This document shows, one piece after another, positions 1 through 5,289 of a stretch of DNA of 33,672 nt; positions within the stretch are counted from its first letter, which is position 1, and each line of letters begins with the position of its first letter. A model generated the notes under the pieces. That model ran no database searches. It was not told where the DNA came from and saw only the letters and a list, made by a program, of their open reading frames with translations. Source of the stretch: Alphaproteobacteria bacterium. GTDB taxonomy: Bacteria; Pseudomonadota; Alphaproteobacteria; UBA2966. The DNA is taken from NCBI GenBank assembly GCA_018650465.1, contig JABIFY010000110.1, forward strand, positions 1 through 33,672, read 5' to 3'. A program made the translations under genes and the position numbers.

Positions 1-2
1 AC

Positions 3-104
3 GCTTCCCAAAAATGGACGATGCCACTGCAAAACTGGAATTTGACATTGTCCCAACTCTCAATCTATTTTGAAGGCAGATTAGACGACGTGTTGGATAT
101 TTAA
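3..104 (+). CDS. IS256-family transposase, C-terminal fragment (runs off left edge)
   Basis: The open frame entering from the left edge ends at a TAA at 102-104. It reads KWTMPLQNWNLTLSQLSIYF then EGRLDDVLDI, which resembles the C-terminus of IS256/Mutator-type DDE transposases, where a W-x-x-x-x-x-NW stretch is followed by a Q-L-x-I-x-FEGR/FEDR ending. Only about 33 residues are visible, so the catalytic residues lie outside the window. The adjacent 22-bp repeats, which end about 56 bases after the stop codon, fit the right terminus of the same insertion sequence. Family assignment rests on a short C-terminal match read by eye; whether the rest of the transposase is intact cannot be seen. 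Confidence 0.6.
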   Translation, partial: ASQKWTMPLQNWNLTLSQLSIYFEGRLDDVLDI

Positions 105-116
105 ACTATGCCAGTG

Positions 117-160
117 ACACGGAATTCTGAACACCCTCACACGGAATTCTGAACACCCTC
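117..160. repeat. 22-bp tandem direct repeat, two perfect copies, at the IS end
   Basis: The 18-base unit GGAATTCTGAACACCCTC occurs at 121-138 and 143-160, each preceded by ACAC, giving two perfect 22-bp copies (117-138 and 139-160). A duplicated terminal repeat could provide two alternative IS ends or two transposase-binding sites. Confidence 0.85.
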
Positions 161-165
161 TCCGC

Positions 166-183
166 AAAACCTTCCGGAGGGTT
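166..183 (-). terminator. Possible weak terminator for the DUF2971 gene
   Basis: On the minus strand, downstream of the DUF2971 stop codon, AACCC-TCC-GGA-AGGTT can fold into a short interrupted hairpin that is followed by TTTT. The loop is tight and one pair is mismatched, so the call is tentative. Confidence 0.3.
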
Positions 184-219
184 ATTTGGTTTAACACAGC
201 CCTGCATAGCAATTTTGAT

Positions 220-1170
220 CTAGTTTTTCACAACGTATGGAGTGGTGGATTTTCTAACCACAGCTCGCATTTCCAACTCTGAAAGAAGATCTCTAACTTT
301 CTGTTCTTGTTCGTTTTGGTCGTGGTGCGGACCTATAATTATTCGCTTGACTGGCATCGGGATATTCGGGTCTCCCCGGATTGTCAAAAATGGTCTTTGT
401 GGATCAACAGTTTTCAAATATTCAACCTGTTTAAGTTTTGTCACCTGGTCGGGAACTTTTTCCAATGCTGCATCTAGTATTCGCTGAGATAGAGGAGCGG
501 CTACCAAACGCACTTCGCTCTCTTCTGCAAATCCTTGGTGCTTGTACCTGGTCACCGCACTGATAAATGGAGTGTATATATCCCCCGCTATCGATGTTTT
601 TCCAGCCAGTTCGTCTTCTATAAACTTACTAAACGCCTCCACAATGCCTTCAAATTCCGTGAACACCTCATCTTCCGTAGCATTATCATAAATGACCTGT
701 CCTAAGCCAAGTTGGCCATAATCGAATGTGACTTCTTCACCAGCTTCTATCCATTTCCAGTATTCCTTTGTATCAATCTCTAATGCAAAACCGCCGTCCG
801 GCCCATATCCACGCCACATGCTGAGAAGTCCATTTTCTTGAACATATTCGTCATCATCGGTGTGGGCGCAAAAGCTAACGATATATGGTTCGGAAAATGG
901 TTCACGTCCGTCTTCAGGAGATATCGCAGCCCGGTAAAATGAATCCACCATATTGTTGGCGTACTCCTGTGACGCTTGGTGGAGACCTCCCGCCTTTTTG
1001 ACCGTAACAGAATTGGCGTTACTTTCCTTCCTCCACTCGCGCAAACGATGATTAACTATCGAGAACGCTTTCCGGTTCAGTCGGTCTCGCATATGCTCCA
1101 CTTCGGTTAGATCGTTCAATGACTGATAGTGAAACGCTCTGAAAGATTGGCTTCGAAGAATACCCTCCAA
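220..1170 (-). CDS. DUF2971 family protein, probably frameshifted at its N-terminus
   Basis: This 316-residue protein matches the DUF2971 family, whose biochemical role is unknown and whose members are frequent in genomic islands. The family core is visible: FRAFHYQSLNDLTEVEH near the start, then SFCAHTDDDEY...LLSMWRGYGPDGGFALEI in the middle, and an RYKHQGFAEESEVRL segment, with IIIGP near the end. The frame opens at a TTG (1170), but the in-frame sequence just upstream encodes ILHYTGWNGLEGIL, the usual DUF2971 N-terminus, without any start codon. An ATG at 1225 with a GAAGG-like ribosome site reads M-T-N-I-W-E-D-H-K and would join this frame if the T5 run at 1197-1201 had four bases. The gene is therefore either a one-base pseudogene, a slippage-controlled gene, or affected by a sequencing error. 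It lies inside the putative island. Confidence 0.8.
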   Translation of the reverse strand: MEGILRSQSFRAFHYQSLNDLTEVEHMRDRLNRKAFSIVNHRLREWRKESNANSVTVKKAGGLHQASQEYANNMVDSFYRAAISPEDGREPFSEPYIVSFCAHTDDDEYVQENGLLSMWRGYGPDGGFALEIDTKEYWKWIEAGEEVTFDYGQLGLGQVIYDNATEDEVFTEFEGIVEAFSKFIEDELAGKTSIAGDIYTPFISAVTRYKHQGFAEESEVRLVAAPLSQRILDAALEKVPDQVTKLKQVEYLKTVDPQRPFLTIRGDPNIPMPVKRIIIGPHHDQNEQEQKVRDLLSELEMRAVVRKSTTPYVVKN

Positions 1171-1331
1171 TCCATTCCAGCCGGTATAGTGAAGAATTTT
1201 TATGGTCTTCCCAAATATTTGTCATTCACAATGCGCCTTCATTGTCGTCAAATGAGTTGTTGATCAGCCAATGCCACCGGGCGGGTGTGGGCCCCCCCCG
1301 TCCCGCACGCGTTAACCCGACAGGCCTTCTG

Positions 1332-1535
1332 CTACCGGTGCTGTTCAACGTATTCTTCTTGTTTGCGCCGGGTTTGGTTCTGCTGTTCCACAATTGCGGC
1401 ATCCGGTTTGTCAGTGGGTTTGGTGATTCTTTCTATCTCCGCAGGCACTGTGACCAGCCCGATAACTAGAACCATCGCTGCGCTCAACACTCCCACAGCC
1501 AGATTTGCTCCTTCGACAATCGCTTCTGCGTCCAT
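1332..1535 (-). CDS. Small single-pass membrane protein, 67 aa, unknown function
   Basis: I do not recognise a family. The protein has one clear hydrophobic segment at about residues 11-32 (rich in L, V, A, G), preceded by an acidic N-terminus (M-D-A-E-A-I-V-E) and followed by a charged, glutamine-rich tail containing QQNQTRRKQEEY. This suggests a membrane-anchored protein with a short coiled or disordered cytoplasmic tail. The start is well supported: a perfect AAGGAGG ribosome site sits about ten bases upstream of the ATG. The ATG lies one base after the TGA of the preceding 83-aa gene, so the two are almost certainly cotranscribed and translationally coupled. Downstream, a C8 tract (1292-1299) lies between this gene and the DUF2971 gene. 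Confidence 0.65.
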   Translation of the reverse strand: MDAEAIVEGANLAVGVLSAAMVLVIGLVTVPAEIERITKPTDKPDAAIVEQQNQTRRKQEEYVEQHR

Positions 1536-1536
1536 A

Positions 1537-1788
1537 TCAGAATGCCTCCTTGGCTAATCCAAAGTGTGTTTGCTTAATGGCTGCGCCTGTATCGTTTAGT
1601 CTGTATTGTTCTACGCCACCGTCCGTATTGAGTGTATCTACCCAAATTGTACGCTCGTTCAAGTTTTGTAGTGTACTCTCTGTAATTGAATCTGTCACAG
1701 ATAATTTCTCGGCCACCTCTCGGCAGATCATCCTTTCGTCTGGCTTCAGCGCGCTCATGGTGTTCGCCTTGACTTCGCCTTCATGCAT
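1537..1788 (-). CDS. Small hypothetical protein, 83 aa, start uncertain
   Basis: Family not recognised. The middle, MICREVAEKLSVTDSITEST followed by LQNLNERTIWV and a predicted strand region ending QYRLNDTGAAIKQ, has the helix-helix-wing look of a small winged-helix protein, but this is inference. It ends one base before the membrane protein gene at 1535, forming a two-gene unit. The chosen ATG at 1788 has no clear ribosome site. Coding-like sequence (TLSKNGHDFTRRYMHE) continues upstream in frame to about 1836 with only a CTG (1824) as a possible start. A well-placed ATG at 1840 (after AAGAAGGATCT) is in a different frame. The real N-terminus may thus be longer, or lost through a small indel. 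Confidence 0.5.
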   Translation of the reverse strand: MHEGEVKANTMSALKPDERMICREVAEKLSVTDSITESTLQNLNERTIWVDTLNTDGGVEQYRLNDTGAAIKQTHFGLAKEAF

Positions 1789-1991
1789 GTAGCGCCTGGT
1801 GAAATCGTGGCCGTTTTTGGACAGCGTAAATATACGTCATAGATCCTTCTTACTCAGTTCCCATTCCAAAGATTAGTATTTGGCATGGCTTTGGAATAGA
1901 GATCGAACATGTTGATAGGCCCGGTATCGGGCCCTTCAATTAGGATTTAGCCAATACCTCATTTCCAATCCGAGGAGTGAATACCGTTCAA

Positions 1992-2026
1992 CGCTGTCGA
2001 ACAGCGGATTCCATATCCGCTGTTCG
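1992..2026. promoter_or_regulatory. Perfect 12-bp hairpin with a competing overlapping hairpin
   Basis: CGAACAGCGGAT (1998-2009) pairs perfectly with ATCCGCTGTTCG (2015-2026) across a TCCAT loop. The left arm can alternatively pair upstream: CGCTGT (1992-1997) with ACAGCG (2001-2006) around CGA. No T-run follows, so it is not a classical terminator. It may be an operator, a recombinase or relaxase site, or an RNA switch; the sequence alone does not decide. Confidence 0.5.
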
Positions 2027-2130
2027 GAACTAAGGAAATAGAGCTACGGATACTGCATCCGCTGCTCTGCTTATCTCCATTCAGAAATCAGATTTTCAAA
2101 ATATGATCGTAAAGGAATTTTTCGGCAAAT

Positions 2131-2204
2131 CGGCCAAATCGGCCATGGCGGCCACCCTCCGTTAAACCTTCCGCAAAATATGGCCGCTATGGCCGCTATG
2201 GCCG
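2131..2204. repeat. Two inverted arrays of three 9-bp repeats (CGGCCA core) beside attR
   Basis: CGGCCA occurs at 2131-2136, 2140-2145 and 2149-2154, exactly 9 bp apart. Its complement TGGCCG occurs at 2181-2186, 2190-2195 and 2199-2204, also exactly 9 bp apart. The two arrays face each other over a 26-bp gap and end about 68 bp left of the tRNA fragment. The regular phase and opposite orientation suggest protein-binding sites, such as arm-type sites of an integrase or its directionality factor. Direct folding into a long interrupted hairpin is also possible. Confidence 0.8.
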
Positions 2205-2271
2205 GTTTGTTCTTGGAGTATTCTATCAAGAATGGCGGTTTTCTGCGGTTTACAGGCGGATTTGCGCAGGA

Positions 2272-2316
2272 TTTCTAATCCGGTTGTCGCAGGTTCAAGT
2301 CCTGCCGGGGTCACCA
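2272..2316 (+). other. attR: 3' half of a tRNA-Arg(UCU) gene
   Basis: The sequence contains, in order, a TTTCTAA anticodon loop (anticodon TCT), the 3' anticodon stem TCCGG and variable bases TTGTC. The T arm GCAGG-TTCAAGT-CCTGC, a seven-base acceptor strand CGGGGTC, the discriminator A and an encoded CCA follow. The 5' half is absent: the bases to the left do not supply a matching anticodon stem (CAGGA instead of CCGGA), D arm or GACCCCG acceptor strand. An isolated tRNA 3' half with CCA is the classic footprint of site-specific integration into a tRNA gene. Because the original downstream flank lies to the right, the integrated element lies to the left. Confidence 0.8.
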
Positions 2317-2482
2317 ATCTCCCATCGTTTCTCATCTTCTTCCTGATTTTATTGGCCGATGGTCGGTGGGGCGGAACCACCAGGTTCTACACCTCCAATC
2401 CTGCTACGTCACGCTCCAGCGGAATGAACTCAAGAACTTACTCAAACGGCCAATAGTCAGTTTTGTAGCACATATAAATCGA

Positions 2483-2511
2483 TTGGTTTTTAGGTGAAAA
2501 TTTGCTATCAT
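2483..2511 (+). promoter_or_regulatory. Candidate sigma-70 promoter for the 65-aa gene
   Basis: TTGGTT (2483-2488) and TATCAT (2506-2511) are separated by 17 bp and lie about 55 bp before the start codon at 2565. The -10 box matches five of six consensus bases but the -35 box only three, so this is a reasonable but unproven promoter. Confidence 0.35.
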
Positions 2512-2564
2512 GAGATGAAATACAGCATTTCTGTGTGCTTTATTTTTCATGAAAGGAGTTTCAC

Positions 2565-2762
2565 ATGCCTGTTGAATCAGCTGCTGCGTCAGCAAAGGAC
2601 AGTTATATTAAAAAAGTGGATACTTCCGACCAGAGACGCCAATCTGCAAAGAATTCTGATATTGCTGCACGTGAAGATGTAAGCAATGGCGAGAGAGCCG
2701 ACCGCCGTCAACGGGAGCAAGTCGCTGCTGAACGCCGCGGCGGCGTCGACGTCGACGCCTGA
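2565..2762 (+). CDS. Small charged hypothetical protein, 65 aa
   Basis: No family is recognised with confidence. The protein has no hydrophobic segment and is rich in Asp, Glu, Arg, Gln and Ala. A predicted helical, disordered-leaning middle (SDQRRQSAKNSDIAAREDV) leads into a basic stretch (RADRRQREQVAAERR) and a GGVDVDA tail. The start is well supported by an AAGGAG ribosome site eight bases before the ATG, and a possible promoter precedes it. It is the first gene to the right of the attachment site, so it is likely native chromosome. A flagellar or envelope role is imaginable from similar small proteins, but nothing here proves it. Confidence 0.65.
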   Translation: MPVESAAASAKDSYIKKVDTSDQRRQSAKNSDIAAREDVSNGERADRRQREQVAAERRGGVDVDA

Positions 2763-2764
2763 AC

Positions 2765-2811
2765 GGATCAATTGTATCGATTTATTTCCTGGAATTTGAG
2801 ATTGATCCAGG
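2765..2811 (+). repeat. Overlapping inverted repeats between convergent genes
   Basis: GGATCAAT (2765-2772) pairs with ATTGATCC (2801-2808) over a long loop, and CCTGGA (2788-2793) pairs with TCCAGG (2806-2811). The two pairings compete. They lie directly after the 65-aa gene and could help end transcription, but no clean T-run follows. Confidence 0.4.
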
Positions 2812-2961
2812 TTGACAAAATTTCTTTGCCGCACTTTTAGTAGTGCTGTTCCGCACCAACATCAGATGAACGAGCCGCAAGGCCTGAATCCTGTTTTCCA
2901 GTCACTATTTACGATGCCTAGGGTGCTGTAAGGCTGGCGAGTAATGGATTCATTAGCCTCG

Positions 2962-3129
2962 TCAGTGGAAAGTCGGATCTACTTCCTCGTCATGGTCATC
3001 ATGCTCAACTTCAGCACAGCACATTGCCTGCGCAACCAGGGCGGCTCTTTCACGCAGGGCATTTTGCCCTTCGGCCAAAGTTTTTTCGATAACCTGCACC
3101 AGTCTTTTCGCAAGTTCGGTTTTCATCAT
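2962..3129 (-). CDS. Small protein with Cys-Cys and His/Asp-rich tail, 55 aa
   Basis: This is an unrecognised 55-residue protein. The first two-thirds should form amphipathic helix (KTELAKRLVQVIEKTLAEGQ). The end has adjacent cysteines followed by an acidic, histidine-containing tail (CCAEVEHDDHDEEVDP, then TFH), which could bind a metal ion; that is inference. I chose the ATG pair at 3129/3126 rather than the longer upstream frame because a strong AGGAGGG ribosome site lies immediately before it. The second ATG has the better spacing of five bases. The gene is convergent with the 65-aa gene. Confidence 0.6.
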   Translation of the reverse strand: MMKTELAKRLVQVIEKTLAEGQNALRERAALVAQAMCCAEVEHDDHDEEVDPTFH

Positions 3130-3412
3130 ACCCTCCTCAAACCAAAGACACTTTCTTGAGGTTTGGATATGGGGATCGAAACTGCAAGACGAAATGTGAC
3201 AGTTCGCCACAGCTGAATTCACGAAGAAAAGCCCTTATCCTCTGCGACATCTGGGCGCATTCCAAAGCACTCATGAGATAATTAACTTTCCACTGTAGGG
3301 ATCATGCGCATCTTCTCCCTGGGATCGCACGCCAAACCCTGTACATCCGGCGAGGTGCCGAATTATAGCACCTCGCCTTTTTTTGCCAGGCACCACAATG
3401 AAGGAAGTAAAA
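3130..3412. other. Intergenic region with possible leader or small RNA
   Basis: No gene is supported here. The region holds the divergent control sequences of the 55-aa gene and the AhpD-like gene, plus the strong terminator. A short frame from the ATG at 3304 runs through the terminator, but it has no recognisable product. Confidence 0.4.
3349..3384 (+). terminator. Strong rho-independent terminator just upstream of the AhpD-like gene
   Basis: A perfect 10-bp stem (GGCGAGGTGC 3349-3358 with GCACCTCGCC 3368-3377) and a nine-base loop are followed by seven T. It is only 28 bases upstream of the start codon at 3413, and no plus-strand gene ends between 2762 and here. It may act as an attenuator in the leader of the next gene or as the 3' end of an unannotated small RNA. 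Confidence 0.85.
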
Positions 3413-3772
3413 ATGACCACGAATTATCCTGAGTTGGCGAACGACCTCAGCGCCTCAATTGCTCGTCTTAGAAAAGGCATCCCCGACACAATGAAGGGGT
3501 TCTCGATGATGGCTGCCGCGGCAACTGCCGATGGCACATTAGACCCTAAAATGAAGGAGTTGATTGCCACAGCGATAGGTGTTGCCGTTCGCTGCGACGG
3601 GTGTGTCGCATTCCACGCAAAGGCAGCGGAGAAGAATGGTGCAAGTCGTGAAGAAGTATTGGAAACCCTTGGCATGGCTGTCTATATGGGCGGTGGCCCT
3701 TCAATGGTCTATGCCGCGCAAGCCCTGGATGCATATGACCAGTTTGCGGACGGATCGAACGTCCAAAATTGA
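3413..3772 (+). CDS. AhpD-like carboxymuconolactone decarboxylase family protein, 119 aa
   Basis: This is a single-domain member of the carboxymuconolactone decarboxylase / AhpD superfamily. The hallmark is seen at residues 61-68: C-D-G-C-V-A-F-H, a CxxC pair with a following histidine, preceded by a helix (KMKELIATAIGVAVR) and followed by A-A-E-K-N-G-A-S-R-E-E-V. Members with this motif act as thiol-dependent peroxidases or disulfide reductases, typically cytoplasmic oligomers. The substrate cannot be told. The ATG at 3413 is preferred over ATG 3398 because an AAGGAAG ribosome site sits just before it and the family begins at this point. The strong terminator upstream suggests conditional expression. 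Confidence 0.88.
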   Translation: MTTNYPELANDLSASIARLRKGIPDTMKGFSMMAAAATADGTLDPKMKELIATAIGVAVRCDGCVAFHAKAAEKNGASREEVLETLGMAVYMGGGPSMVYAAQALDAYDQFADGSNVQN

Positions 3773-3854
3773 TCCGCGACCATGGTCGTTTTTCCCAACC
3801 GGGCAAAGAAAACCAAACCGGCACGTGCCGGGGTACCTGTAATCACAATGGAAC

Positions 3855-4106
3855 TTATTGGCCTTCCGGTGGGAGTATTTCAACAACGCAAATATCATCG
3901 ATCAATTGCTCACGACGAATGTCTCTCAAGTGGGCTCGCTTTTCATCGTTGGTGAGATTTGCGCCAATACCCTGTGTCATGGTCAGCACAACGGATTTAT
4001 CGGGTAGATCCATCCAGTAGCTGCGACGGACCAGTTTGCCGTTTTCGTCCCTGGCAAATGGATTATCGGGATTACGCCCAAGGTCCGGTTCAAAAAATCC
4101 TGGCAT
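3855..4106 (-). CDS. Small hypothetical protein, 83 aa
   Basis: No family is recognised. The product is soluble, starts with M-P-G-F-F-E-P-D-L-G and has an ENGKLVRRSYWMDLPDKSVV segment that could form strands. A charged helix (NDEKRAHLRDIRREQLIDD) follows, and the tail is hydrophobic (ICVVEILPPEGQ). An AAGG ribosome site lies about eight bases before the ATG. The gene is divergent from the rhodanese gene, and the roughly 110 bases between them should contain both promoters. Codon use looks like the neighbouring native genes. Confidence 0.6.
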   Translation of the reverse strand: MPGFFEPDLGRNPDNPFARDENGKLVRRSYWMDLPDKSVVLTMTQGIGANLTNDEKRAHLRDIRREQLIDDICVVEILPPEGQ

Positions 4107-4214
4107 ATTCTAACCTTTGTAGTTTGTTCTATCGATCGACCTGAAGGCTATAGACGGGATGCGTCTTCAGCACTATCGTCTGGTCCGATTAATTCACAGG
4201 AGCCATGCAGCAAT

Positions 4215-4583
4215 ATGACTGAACGCGGATTCAAACAAATGATGGCAGAGGCCAACGCCGTCATAGATACTATCTCTGTAGTTGATGCAATGAAACTGAT
4301 TGATGACAAGACCGTTAGTTTCATCGATGTTCGAGAGAAGCATGAAAGAGAAGCAGCACACATCCCGGGTTCGTATCACGCAGCTCGTGGTTTCCTTGAA
4401 CTGATTGCCGCCAAGGATGGGCCTATGCATCAAGAAGTATTTGCCAGCGGAAACCATCTTATCCTTTACTGTGGAACCGGTGGGCGTTCGGCGTTGTCTG
4501 CAAAAACTCTTCTCGACATGGGAATAAGAAACGTCTCCAGCATGGCAGGTGGTTTTGCTGCCTGGAAGGAACTAAACGAATAG
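4215..4583 (+). CDS. Single-domain rhodanese-like sulfurtransferase, 122 aa
   Basis: This is a rhodanese domain of normal single-domain length. It shows the N-terminal VSFIDVREKHEREAAHIPGS motif, the active-site loop C-G-T-G-G-R-S-A with the catalytic cysteine, and the C-terminal GGFAAWKE signature. Enzymes of this type move sulfane sulfur from thiosulfate or persulfide donors to acceptors such as cyanide or thiols. There is no signal peptide, so it should be cytoplasmic. The start codon is moderately supported by an AGGAG element about twelve bases upstream; the internal methionines at residues 9-10 are alternatives. It stands alone, transcribed away from the 83-aa gene. Confidence 0.88.
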   Translation: MTERGFKQMMAEANAVIDTISVVDAMKLIDDKTVSFIDVREKHEREAAHIPGSYHAARGFLELIAAKDGPMHQEVFASGNHLILYCGTGGRSALSAKTLLDMGIRNVSSMAGGFAAWKELNE

Positions 4584-4765
4584 CATTTCCAAAACGGCAG
4601 TATCAGACCTGTCATCTCTCCACGAAGTAGGTGCTGTTGTCCACGGACTGCGCGGTTCTCGGCATTGGACTTTGATTTGATCAGGATCAATGTCTTTACT
4701 CTCGCTTTGACAGGAAAATGCATGATGCCTTCCATTTTCCAGGTATTGAAACCCCGGTACGATAA

Positions 4766-5155
4766 ATGATTGACCGACAAACGCGGCCACGATGGGCTAT
4801 TTTCCTTGGAATATTCGTTGGGATATTTGGCCTCTTGACGCTCAAGTCAGGAGGGGAGGTTTTGTTCCTTGATGGAGCCGCGCGAGAAGCTGCAGGAGAT
4901 TTCGTACCATTTGTTGTTTGGTTCAATTTTCTTGCCGGGTTTGTTTATATCCTTGTCGCTATTGGTCTGGTTCTCTGGCGGCCCTGGCTCTTTCCTTGGT
5001 CTGTCTGTGTTGTCGCCTTGACAGTTGTGGTTTCGATAGCCTTCGGTGTCCATATCGTGGCAGGAGGGGCGTATGAAGTCCGCACTGTTGGCGCAATGAT
5101 CTTCAGGAGCCTCGTTTGGTTTGGTGTTGCGTTAGCTGTGCGCCAGAGCCGCTAA
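4766..5155 (+). CDS. Four-helix integral membrane protein, 129 aa, unknown function
   Basis: Family not recognised. Hydrophobic segments lie at about residues 10-27, 47-71, 75-99 and 109-125, predicting four membrane helices. Short basic ends (N-terminal R-Q-T-R-P-R, C-terminal R-Q-S-R) are consistent with both termini in the cytoplasm. The first loop carries an acidic stretch (FLDGAAREAAGDF) that would face the periplasm. It resembles the many small uncharacterised inner-membrane proteins of about this size. The ATG has no strong ribosome site, so the start could shift slightly. It stands between the rhodanese and PilZ genes without obvious functional links. Confidence 0.65.
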   Translation: MIDRQTRPRWAIFLGIFVGIFGLLTLKSGGEVLFLDGAAREAAGDFVPFVVWFNFLAGFVYILVAIGLVLWRPWLFPWSVCVVALTVVVSIAFGVHIVAGGAYEVRTVGAMIFRSLVWFGVALAVRQSR

Positions 5156-5244
5156 CCAGGTCAGTCACATTCTTTCCACGCAGGTAGTTTGCAAACCGGT
5201 CAAAGCCACCGCAATATGCAGCGGCATCGTTTGCCGACAATTCT

Positions 5245-5269
5245 GCGTTTCCGTGAACCCCGGAAACGC
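5245..5269. repeat. Hairpin in the PilZ leader; stem shared with 6749-6773
   Basis: GCGTTTCCG (5245-5253) pairs perfectly with CGGAAACGC (5261-5269) across a seven-base loop, about twenty bases upstream of the PilZ start. The same GCGTTTCC / GGAAACGC stem with the same 9-base separation occurs at 6749-6773, suggesting a small extragenic palindromic repeat family. Confidence 0.55.
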
Positions 5270-5289
5270 TCTAATATCCAGGGAGCGTA

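Larger units (their letters stand above)
1..160 (+). mobile_element. Right end of an IS256-family insertion sequence
   Basis: This span joins the transposase C-terminus with a repeated terminal sequence ending at about 160. Read inward on the minus strand the end begins GAGGGTGTTCAGAATTCCGT, which is the type of terminal repeat found in IS256-family elements. The left end and the target duplication are outside the window or not recognisable, so the exact outer boundary could be 138 or 160. Confidence 0.5.
1841..2564. other. Non-coding island boundary region
   Basis: I see no credible gene over these roughly 720 bases. They contain a 9-bp inverted repeat (1863-1871 with 1889-1897, ATTCCAAAG type) and a GC-rich hairpin (GGCCCG-GTAT-CGGGCC, 1918-1933). 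A strong 12-bp hairpin (1998-2026), the 9-bp repeat arrays (2131-2204), the tRNA-Arg 3' fragment ending at 2316, and a candidate promoter for the 65-aa gene also fall here. Open frames on both strands across 2162-2456 are only shadows of the tRNA fragment and the repeats. Confidence 0.6.

Noticed and set aside
1292-1299. C8 tract as a phase-variable switch
   Set aside because: It lies between stop and start codons of two minus-strand genes, outside any credible coding frame or promoter, so no switch role can be supported.
2131-2204. Possible CRISPR array
   Set aside because: Repeat units are only 9 bp, occur three plus three in opposite orientation, and have no spacers of CRISPR length; no cas genes are visible.
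2162-2456. Overlapping open frames on both strands around the tRNA fragment
   Set aside because: They arise from the tRNA 3' half and the 9-bp repeats (the minus frame reads TPAGLEPATTG, a familiar tRNA-antisense artefact) and have no ribosome sites.
3304-3412. Short plus-strand frame starting at the ATG at 3304 as a leader peptide
   Set aside because: It runs through the terminator into the next gene and shows no run of regulatory codons, so a leader-peptide claim is not supported.
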